Below, in pieces: positions 58,110 through 64,000 of a stretch of DNA of 64,000 nt; the first letter of the stretch is position 1, and every line of letters begins with the position of its first letter. The DNA comes from Streptococcus massiliensis DSM 18628 (GTDB lineage Bacteria; Bacillota; Bacilli; Lactobacillales; Streptococcaceae): assembly GCF_000380065.1 (NCBI RefSeq), contig NZ_KB904376.1:1-64000 (forward strand), read 5' to 3'. The position numbers and the translations under genes are program-made. The notes under the pieces were generated by a model. The model was not told the DNA's origin. It saw only the letters and a program-made list of their open reading frames with translations, and made no database searches.

Positions 58110-58763
58110 GTGGGTCAAAAAGTACATCCAATAGGTATGCGTGTCGGTATCATCCGTGACTGGGATGCCAAATGGTATGCTGAAAAAGAATACGCGGATT
58201 ACCTTCATGAAGATCTTGCAATCCGTAAATTCATTCAAAAAGAATTAGCTGACGCAGCGATTTCAACAATCGAAATCGAACGTGCAGTAAACAAAGTAAA
58301 TGTTAGTCTTCACACTGCAAAACCAGGTATGGTTATCGGTAAAGGTGGAGCAAATGTTGATGCACTTCGTGCACAATTAAACAAATTGACTGGAAAACAA
58401 GTCCACATCAACATCATCGAGATTAAATCTCCAGATTTGGACGCTCACCTTGTCGGTGAAGGCATTGCTCGTCAATTAGAGCAACGTGTGGCTTTCCGTC
58501 GCGCTCAGAAACAAGCTATCCAACGTACAATGCGTGCAGGAGCTAAAGGAATTAAAACTCAAGTATCCGGTCGTTTGAACGGTGCCGACATCGCTCGTAG
58601 CGAAGGATACTCTGAAGGAACTGTTCCACTTCACACACTTCGTGCGGACATCGATTACGCTTGGGAAGAAGCAGATACTACTTACGGTAAACTTGGTGTT
58701 AAAGTTTGGATTTACCGTGGAGAAGTTCTTCCAGCTCGTAAAAACACTAAAGGAGGTAAATAA
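58110..58763 (+). CDS. rpsC: 30S ribosomal protein S3, GTG start
   Basis: S3, 217 residues, with N-terminal KH domain ([15 protein letters not shown] near 72) and C-terminal domain. It lines the mRNA entry channel. GTG at 58110 follows AAGGAGG. Confidence 0.97.
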   Translation: MGQKVHPIGMRVGIIRDWDAKWYAEKEYADYLHEDLAIRKFIQKELADAAISTIEIERAVNKVNVSLHTAKPGMVIGKGGANVDALRAQLNKLTGKQVHINIIEIKSPDLDAHLVGEGIARQLEQRVAFRRAQKQAIQRTMRAGAKGIKTQVSGRLNGADIARSEGYSEGTVPLHTLRADIDYAWEEADTTYGKLGVKVWIYRGEVLPARKNTKGGK

Positions 58764-58766
58764 CCA

Positions 58767-59180
58767 ATGTTAGTACCTAAACGTGTTAAACACCGTCGCG
58801 AATTTCGTGGAAAAATGCGTGGTGAAGCTAAAGGTGGTAAGGAAGTAGCATTTGGAGAATACGGTCTTCAAGCAACTACTAGCCACTGGATTACCAACCG
58901 CCAAATCGAAGCTGCTCGTATCGCTATGACTCGTTACATGAAACGTGGTGGTAAGGTTTGGATTAAAATCTTCCCACACAAATCATACACTGCTAAAGCT
59001 ATCGGTGTACGTATGGGATCTGGTAAAGGGGCACCTGAAGGTTGGGTAGCACCGGTTAAACGTGGTAAAGTGATGTTTGAAGTTGCTGGCGTTTCTGAAG
59101 AAATCGCTCGCGAAGCCCTTCGTCTTGCTAGCCACAAGTTGCCAGTGAAATGCAAATTCGTGAAACGTGAAGCAGAATAA
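58767..59180 (+). CDS. rplP: 50S ribosomal protein L16
   Basis: L16, 137 residues ([20 protein letters not shown]), lies at the A-site region of 23S and is a known site of evernimicin resistance in streptococci. The sequence looks ordinary. It starts 3 bases after rpsC. Confidence 0.97.
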   Translation: MLVPKRVKHRREFRGKMRGEAKGGKEVAFGEYGLQATTSHWITNRQIEAARIAMTRYMKRGGKVWIKIFPHKSYTAKAIGVRMGSGKGAPEGWVAPVKRGKVMFEVAGVSEEIAREALRLASHKLPVKCKFVKREAE

Positions 59181-59189
59181 GGAGAGGAC

Positions 59190-59396
59190 ATGAAACTTAA
59201 AGAAATCCAAGCATTTGTTAAAGAACTTCGTGGTCTTTCTCAAGAAGAACTTGCGAAGCGCGAAAATGAATTGAAAAAAGAATTGTTTGACCTTCGTTTC
59301 CAAGCAGCTGCTGGTCAATTAGAGCAAACAGCTCGTTTGAACGAAGTGAAAAAACAAATTGCACGTATCAAAACCGTGCAATCTGAAACGAAATAG
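59190..59396 (+). CDS. rpmC: 50S ribosomal protein L29
   Basis: L29, 68 residues, a two-helix protein at the tunnel exit ([20 protein letters not shown]). Complete, with AAGGAGAG upstream. Confidence 0.96.
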   Translation: MKLKEIQAFVKELRGLSQEELAKRENELKKELFDLRFQAAAGQLEQTARLNEVKKQIARIKTVQSETK

Positions 59397-59423
59397 TAGA
59401 TTGGGAAAGGAGAATTTCTAAAA

Positions 59424-59684
59424 ATGGAACGTAATCAACGTAAAACCCTTGTTGGACGCGTCGTTTCTGACAAGATGGACAAAACAATCACAGTTGTAGT
59501 TGAAACAAAACGTAACCACCCAGTCTATGGTAAACGTATTAACTACTCTAAGAAGTACAAAGCTCATGATGAGAACAATACTGCCAAAGAAGGCGATATC
59601 GTTCGTATCATGGAAACTCGTCCGCTTTCAGCTACAAAACGCTTCCGCCTTGTAGAAGTTGTTGAAGAAGCGGTTATCATCTAA
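59424..59684 (+). CDS. rpsQ: 30S ribosomal protein S17
   Basis: S17, 86 residues, an OB-fold protein that binds 16S helices 7 and 11 ([20 protein letters not shown]). Complete. Confidence 0.97.
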   Translation: MERNQRKTLVGRVVSDKMDKTITVVVETKRNHPVYGKRINYSKKYKAHDENNTAKEGDIVRIMETRPLSATKRFRLVEVVEEAVII

Positions 59685-59709
59685 TCAAACCGGAAAGGAG
59701 AAAACTTAA

Positions 59710-60078
59710 ATGATTCAAACAGAAACTCGTTTGAAAGTTGCTGACAACAGTGGTGCTCGCGAAATCTTGACAATCAAAGTTCTTGGTGGTTCAAAACGTA
59801 AGTTCGCTAACATCGGTGATATTATTGTTGCATCTGTAAAACAAGCTACTCCTGGTGGTGCGGTTAAAAAAGGTGACGTTGTAAAAGCGGTTATCGTTCG
59901 TACTAAATCAGGTGCTCGTCGTAAAGATGGTTCATACATCAAGTTTGACGAAAATGCTGCGGTGATTATCCGTGAAGATAAAACTCCTCGCGGAACTCGT
60001 ATCTTCGGCCCAGTTGCACGCGAACTGCGTGAAGGCGGCTTTATGAAGATCGTTTCACTTGCACCAGAAGTACTTTAA
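59710..60078 (+). CDS. rplN: 50S ribosomal protein L14
   Basis: L14, 122 residues ([20 protein letters not shown]), forms bridges to 16S rRNA. Complete; AAAGGAG precedes the ATG. In E. coli this gene begins the separate spc operon. Here it is 25 bases after rpsQ with no terminator. Confidence 0.97.
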   Translation: MIQTETRLKVADNSGAREILTIKVLGGSKRKFANIGDIIVASVKQATPGGAVKKGDVVKAVIVRTKSGARRKDGSYIKFDENAAVIIREDKTPRGTRIFGPVARELREGGFMKIVSLAPEVL

Positions 60079-60120
60079 TTTATAGTTCTAAGTAGATTTT
60101 AGAAAACTAACAAACAAGTC

Positions 60121-60151
60121 CCCTGAATTATTTTCAGGGTGCCCTCAGGGC
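60121..60151 (+). other. Alternative hairpins between rplN and rplX
   Basis: CCCTGAA / TTCAGGG (60121-60139) and GCCCTCAGGGC (60141-60151) share complementary CCCTGA/TCAGGG blocks and so can pair in alternative ways. The gap is 96 bases. Confidence 0.55.
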
Positions 60152-60174
60152 GTAAGAAATAAAAGGAGAAACCA

Positions 60175-60480
60175 ATGTTTGTAAAAAAAGGCGACACAGT
60201 TCGTGTGATTGCTGGTAAAGACAAAGGCGTTGAAGCTAAAGTTCTTACAGCACTTCCAAAAGTAAACAAAGTTGTTGTTGAAGGTGTAAACATCGTTAAG
60301 AAACACCAAAAACCAAATAACGAAAACCCTCAAGGTGCCATTGTTGAGCAAGAAGCACCAATCCATGTATCAAACGTACAAGTACTTGATAAAAATGGTG
60401 TTGCAGGACGCGTTGGCTACAAGTTTGTAGACGGCAAGAAAGTTCGTTATAATAAAAAATCAGGCGAAGTGCTTGACTAA
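60175..60480 (+). CDS. rplX: 50S ribosomal protein L24
   Basis: L24, 101 residues, starts assembly of 23S. The KOW motif [16 protein letters not shown] is at residues 2-17. AAAGGAG precedes the ATG. Confidence 0.97.
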   Translation: MFVKKGDTVRVIAGKDKGVEAKVLTALPKVNKVVVEGVNIVKKHQKPNNENPQGAIVEQEAPIHVSNVQVLDKNGVAGRVGYKFVDGKKVRYNKKSGEVLD

Positions 60481-60503
60481 TCACGAAGGAAAGGAGAAGT
60501 ATA

Positions 60504-61046
60504 ATGGCTAATCGTTTAAAAGAAAAATATCTTAATGAAGTAGTTCCTGCTTTGACAGAAAAATTTAACTACTCATCAGTTATGGCTGTGCCAAAAGTAG
60601 ATAAGATCGTTTTGAACATGGGTGTTGGTGACGCTGTTTCAAACGCTAAAAACCTTGAAAAAGCTGCTGAAGAATTGGCTCTTATCTCAGGTCAAAAACC
60701 ACTTATCACTAAAGCTAAAAAATCAATCGCCGGCTTCCGTCTTCGTGAAGGTGTAGCGATCGGTGCTAAAGTAACCCTTCGTGGCGAACGTATGTATGAG
60801 TTCTTGGATAAATTGGTTACTGTATCACTTCCACGTGTGCGTGATTTCCATGGTGTTCCAACAAAATCATTTGATGGACGCGGAAACTACACACTTGGTG
60901 TGAAAGAACAATTGATCTTCCCAGAAATCAACTTTGATGACGTTGATAAGACTCGCGGTCTTGATATCGTTATCGTAACAACTGCTAACACTGACGAAGA
61001 GTCACGTGCATTGCTTACAGGCCTTGGAATGCCTTTTGCAAAATAA
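60504..61046 (+). CDS. rplE: 50S ribosomal protein L5
   Basis: L5, 180 residues, binds 5S rRNA and contacts P-site tRNA ([39 protein letters not shown]). Complete; AAAGGAG upstream. Confidence 0.97.
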   Translation: MANRLKEKYLNEVVPALTEKFNYSSVMAVPKVDKIVLNMGVGDAVSNAKNLEKAAEELALISGQKPLITKAKKSIAGFRLREGVAIGAKVTLRGERMYEFLDKLVTVSLPRVRDFHGVPTKSFDGRGNYTLGVKEQLIFPEINFDDVDKTRGLDIVIVTTANTDEESRALLTGLGMPFAK

Positions 61047-61063
61047 TCTAGGAGGTAAATAAA

Positions 61064-61249
61064 TTGGCTAAAAAATCAATGATTGCTAAGAACAAACGCC
61101 CAGCGAAGTTCTCTACGCAAGCTTATACTCGTTGTGAAAAATGTGGCCGTCCACATTCAGTTTACCGCAAGTTTAAACTTTGCCGTGTTTGCTTCCGTGA
61201 ATTAGCATACAAAGGACAAATCCCAGGCGTTACCAAAGCATCTTGGTAA
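61064..61249 (+). CDS. rpsZ: 30S ribosomal protein S14 type Z, TTG start
   Basis: A 61-residue zinc-ribbon S14 with [20 protein letters not shown], the four-cysteine site. Bacteria with this form often also carry a zinc-free S14 elsewhere, made during zinc starvation. The start is TTG at 61064 behind AGGAGG. Confidence 0.96.
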
Positions 61250-61251
61250 GA

Positions 61252-61503
61252 ATGATGTGAAGGCGTTAAAAACGCTCAGCAAAAATAGGAAATTTAGTGA
61301 CGGCGCTTGCGCCTAGATAAATTTATCTTTTTTGCCCAGCGTTTAGCCTGAACTCAAAGTTATCATGTTCACGATACAAAATCATCTAAGATGATTTGAA
61401 CACGGACTAAAAGCTGTGTAAAAAAGAGTCAATCGTCTAGGCTCAGTCGAGCCGTCACCGATTTTCCTATTTTTACTTTGCTTTTCACGTCCTTTGTATC
61501 ATA
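61252..61503. repeat. Nested palindromic element between rpsZ and rpsH
   Basis: The 305-base gap has no ORF. Its two ends, 61252-61303 and 61451-61503, are imperfect inverted repeats of about 50 bases sharing AAAAATAGGAAA and GTGACGGC. Within it lie AGATAAATTTATCT (61315-61328) and ATCATCTAAGATGAT (61381-61395). A smaller palindrome has arms near 61269-61295 and 61318-61343. Blocks are shared with the next gap (62066-62097). Confidence 0.75.
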
Positions 61504-61554
61504 ATTAACTAGCAAGTGAAAACTTCAAACTACTAGTAAGAGGAGAAAATAAAA

Positions 61555-61953
61555 ATGGTTATGACTGACCCAATTGCAGACTTTTTGACACGTATTCGTA
61601 ACGCTAACCAAGCCAACCACGAAGTGCTTGAAGCTCCTGCATCAAACATCAAAAAAGGAATTGCTGAAATTCTGAAACGCGAAGGTTTTGTGAAAAACGT
61701 TGAATACATCGAAGATGACAAGCAAGGTATCGTTCGTGTATTCTTGAAGTACGGACAAAACGGTGAAAAAGTCATCACTGGTTTGAAACGTGTTTCAACA
61801 CCAGGTCTTCGTATCTACAAAAAACGCGATGAACTTCCAAAAGTCTTGAACGGACTTGGAATTGCTATCATTTCAACATCTGAAGGTTTGCTGACTGACA
61901 AGGAAGCACGCCAAAAGAATGTTGGTGGGGAAGTTATCGCATACGTATGGTAA
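61555..61953 (+). CDS. rpsH: 30S ribosomal protein S8
   Basis: S8, 132 residues ([20 protein letters not shown]), a core 16S-binding protein, which in E. coli represses the spc operon. [20 protein letters not shown] and GGEVIAYVW at the end are typical. AGAGGAG precedes the ATG. It is isolated by palindromic gaps on both sides. Confidence 0.97.
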   Translation: MVMTDPIADFLTRIRNANQANHEVLEAPASNIKKGIAEILKREGFVKNVEYIEDDKQGIVRVFLKYGQNGEKVITGLKRVSTPGLRIYKKRDELPKVLNGLGIAIISTSEGLLTDKEARQKNVGGEVIAYVW

Positions 61954-61967
61954 TTTTATGATACTAA

Positions 61968-62124
61968 GCCCGTAATGAACCAAGCAAAATTAGGAAGTTA
62001 GAGCAGTTTGCTTACAAACAAGCTAACTTATCTATTTTGCACAGTTCATAGGGCGAGTTCAAATCAATGATGTGAAGGCGTTTAGCCTGAACTCAAATTC
62101 ATGATAAACAGTTTAACTGTTATC
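61968..62124. repeat. Hairpin cluster between rpsH and rplF
   Basis: The 225-base gap holds three hairpins: GCCC…GTTAG with CTAAC…GGGC (61968-62054), GAGTTCA…AGGC with GCCTGAACTC (62055-62094), and GATAAACAGTT/AACTGTTATC (62103-62124). The second contains 17- and 20-base exact matches to the rpsZ-rpsH gap. No ORF is present. Confidence 0.7.
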
Positions 62125-62178
62125 ACACCCCGTGAAAACTGGCTTTACAGCCTGACAATTTAACAGGAGAAAATAAAC

Positions 62179-62715
62179 ATGTCACGTATTGGTAATAAAG
62201 TAATCGTCTTGCCTGCTGGCGTTGAAATCAGCAACAAAGACAATGTGGTTACTGTAAAAGGACCTAAAGGAGAACTCACTCGCACGTTCTCTAAAGATAT
62301 TGATATTCGTGTGGAAGGAACAGAAGTAACTCTTCACCGTCCAAACGATACAAAAGAAATGAAAACAATCCACGGAACAACTCGTGCTCTTTTGAACAAC
62401 ATGGTTCATGGTGTATCAGAAGGATTCAAGAAAGAACTTGAAATGCGTGGGGTTGGATACCGTGCTCAACTTCAAGGTAAAAAATTGGTACTTTCAGTTG
62501 GTAAATCTCATCCAGATGAAGTGGAAGCTCCTGAAGGTATTACTTTTGAACTTCCAAATCCAACGACTATTGTTGTGAACGGAATCTCAAAAGAAGTAGT
62601 TGGACAAACTGCTGCTTATATCCGTAGCTTGCGTGCTCCTGAACCATATAAAGGGAAAGGTATCCGCTACGTTGGTGAATTCGTTCGCCGTAAAGAAGGT
62701 AAAACTGGTAAATAA
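62179..62715 (+). CDS. rplF: 50S ribosomal protein L6
   Basis: L6, 178 residues ([20 protein letters not shown]), near the sarcin-ricin loop and factor site. The C-terminal [20 protein letters not shown] is conserved. AGGAG precedes the ATG. Confidence 0.97.
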   Translation: MSRIGNKVIVLPAGVEISNKDNVVTVKGPKGELTRTFSKDIDIRVEGTEVTLHRPNDTKEMKTIHGTTRALLNNMVHGVSEGFKKELEMRGVGYRAQLQGKKLVLSVGKSHPDEVEAPEGITFELPNPTTIVVNGISKEVVGQTAAYIRSLRAPEPYKGKGIRYVGEFVRRKEGKTGK

Positions 62716-62796
62716 TGTTATAAGGTTGTTTTTCAACCAAGATATTTATTTCCAACTTTGTGCTTAGGCATACAATAAAATTAAGAGGTGAAAATT

Positions 62797-63153
62797 GTGA
62801 TTTCGAAACCAGATAAAAATAAAGTCCGCCAAAAACGCCATCGTCGCGTTCGCGGAAAACTCTCTGGAACTGCTGATCGCCCACGTTTGAACGTATTCCG
62901 TTCTAATACAGGCATCTACGCTCAAGTAATTGATGACGTAGCGGGTGTAACGCTCGCAAGCGCTTCAACTCTTGACAAAGAAGTTTCAAAAGGAACTAAA
63001 ACTGAACAAGCCGTTGTTGTCGGCAAACTTGTTGCTGAACGTGCAGTTGCTAAAGGTATTACTGAAGTGGTGTTTGACCGCGGTGGATATCTATATCACG
63101 GACGTGTAAAAGCTTTGGCTGATGCAGCTCGTGAAAACGGATTGAAATTCTAA
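62797..63153 (+). CDS. rplR: 50S ribosomal protein L18, GTG start
   Basis: L18, 118 residues, joins 5S rRNA to 23S ([20 protein letters not shown]). I choose the GTG at 62797, 8 bases after AAGAGG. A GTG at 62788 would overlap that ribosome site and exceed the usual length of 118. Confidence 0.95.
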   Translation: MISKPDKNKVRQKRHRRVRGKLSGTADRPRLNVFRSNTGIYAQVIDDVAGVTLASASTLDKEVSKGTKTEQAVVVGKLVAERAVAKGITEVVFDRGGYLYHGRVKALADAARENGLKF

Positions 63154-63171
63154 TAGGGAGGACACTAAAAA

Positions 63172-63666
63172 ATGGCATTTAAAGACAATGCAGTTGAACT
63201 TGAAGAACGCGTAGTTGCGATTAACCGTGTTACAAAAGTTGTTAAAGGTGGACGTCGTCTTCGTTTTGCAGCTCTTGTAGTTGTTGGTGACCGTAATGGT
63301 CGTGTTGGCTTTGGTACTGGTAAAGCCCAAGAAGTACCAGAAGCAATTCGCAAAGCAGTTGAAGATGCGAAGAAAAACTTGATTGATGTACCAATGGTCG
63401 GTACAACAATTCCTCACGAAGTAACATCAGAATTTGGTGGAGCTCGTGTCTTGTTGAAACCAGCCGTAGAAGGTGCTGGAGTTGCTGCTGGTGGTGCTGT
63501 TCGTGCCGTCATCGAATTGGCTGGTGTGGCAGATATTACATCTAAATCGCTTGGCTCAAATACTCCAATTAACATTGTTCGCGCAACTGTTGCAGGTTTG
63601 AAACAGCTTAAACGTGCTGAAGAAGTTGCTGCCCTTCGTGGTATTTCAGTTTCTGACTTGGCTTAA
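63172..63666 (+). CDS. rpsE: 30S ribosomal protein S5
   Basis: S5, 164 residues, affects accuracy and is the spectinomycin site ([20 protein letters not shown]). The spectinomycin loop looks wild type. GGGAGG precedes the ATG. Confidence 0.97.
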   Translation: MAFKDNAVELEERVVAINRVTKVVKGGRRLRFAALVVVGDRNGRVGFGTGKAQEVPEAIRKAVEDAKKNLIDVPMVGTTIPHEVTSEFGGARVLLKPAVEGAGVAAGGAVRAVIELAGVADITSKSLGSNTPINIVRATVAGLKQLKRAEEVAALRGISVSDLA

Positions 63667-63680
63667 GAAAGGAGATCATC

Positions 63681-63860
63681 ATGGCTCAAATTAAAATTAC
63701 TTTGACTAAGTCTCCAATCGGACGCATTCCGTCACAACGCAAAACTGTTGTAGCACTTGGACTTGGCAAATTAAATAGCTCAGTTGTTAAGGAAGATAAC
63801 GCTGCCGTTCGTGGAATGGTCAATGCAGTATCTCACTTGGTAACTGTTGAAGAAGTTTAA
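63681..63860 (+). CDS. rpmD: 50S ribosomal protein L30
   Basis: L30, 59 residues ([20 protein letters not shown]; ending LVTVEEV). It is complete but short enough to be missed by length cut-offs. AAAGGAG precedes the ATG. Confidence 0.95.
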   Translation: MAQIKITLTKSPIGRIPSQRKTVVALGLGKLNSSVVKEDNAAVRGMVNAVSHLVTVEEV

Positions 63861-63884
63861 AAGATTTGTTAAACTAAAAATAAT

Positions 63885-64000
63885 AGTAGGGGATGAGAAA
63901 ATTCTCAGCCCCTAAAACTAAATATATGGTTAAGCGAGTTGTACTAGGGACACCTTTTCCCTAGTAACAGCGCTAGCATTCATTAAAAGGAGAAAATAAA
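63885..64000 (+). other. Leader of the next gene (expected rplO), two hairpins
   Basis: TAGGGGATGAGAA / TTCTCAGCCCCTA (63886-63914) and ACTAGGGA / TCCCTAGT (63943-63965) form strong stems. The window ends on AAAGGAGAAAATAAA, a ribosome site whose start codon lies just outside. rplO is expected from conserved order, which is inference. Confidence 0.55.

Overview
This window is a piece of a Streptococcus chromosome. Gene order and protein families (GidA/MnmG, GdpP-RplI-DnaB, the RecO-PlsX-AcpP-Pur block, Rgg regulators, LPXTG-type pilins, a type-Z S14) point to the genus. An oral viridans-type species is likely, but I cannot fix the species from sequence alone. No rRNA, tRNA, CRISPR array or prophage is visible.

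Layout. 1-300: end of an IS3-family element, truncated by the window. 312-3070 (minus strand): a HAD phosphatase, a histidine phosphatase and the two-subunit L-serine dehydratase. 3299-12112: a secreted LysM protein, tRNA-modification genes mnmA and mnmG flanking a NUDIX gene whose leader carries a strong intrinsic terminator, then gdpP-rplI-dnaB and a Veg-like gene. 12131-15107: a TPP-riboswitch-controlled ABC uptake system for a thiamine precursor. 15158-17552: an rgg-MFS pair bracketed by a 125-bp direct repeat of the 3' end of the thiamine ATPase gene, so it looks like an inserted cassette. 17684-18479: rpsD with a structured leader. 18645-22417: two convergent micro-genes, a TetR regulator and a YhgE/Pip membrane protein. 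22421-24483: a decayed accessory locus with a frameshifted rgg divergent from a 29-residue peptide gene ending in a Trp-Pro-Trp-Trp-Pro-Trp cluster (a candidate pheromone), plus small membrane ORFs and a gene tail. 24665-27704: VTC-type polyphosphate polymerase, a DUF4956 membrane protein and a carbohydrate-binding lipoprotein. 27850-40520: aminotransferase, recO, plsX, acpP and the purine operon purC-L-F-M-N-H behind a PurBox. 40534-50158: a pilus island in which three pilin genes converge with three sortase genes. Its leader contains an attenuator-like hairpin and a 21-unit TA repeat. 50268-54299: a CoA-binding protein, P-loop kinases, a DUF975 protein and tgt. 54407-64000: the S10-spc ribosomal protein operon from rpsJ to rpmD, with unusually long, palindrome-filled gaps on both sides of rpsH.

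How the parts work together. Most of the window is core metabolism and translation. The accessory material sits in three places: the rgg-MFS cassette, the tryptophan-rich peptide/rgg locus and the pilus island. A dispersed repeat with GTGGGACA/TGTCCCA ends occurs twice (22421 and 51201), next to accessory or variable genes. The best candidates for undescribed biology are the Trp-rich peptide locus, the (TA)21/attenuator leader of the pilus operon, the promoter-terminator unit ahead of the NUDIX gene, the 31-residue hydrophobic peptide gene and the nested palindromes inside the spc operon.
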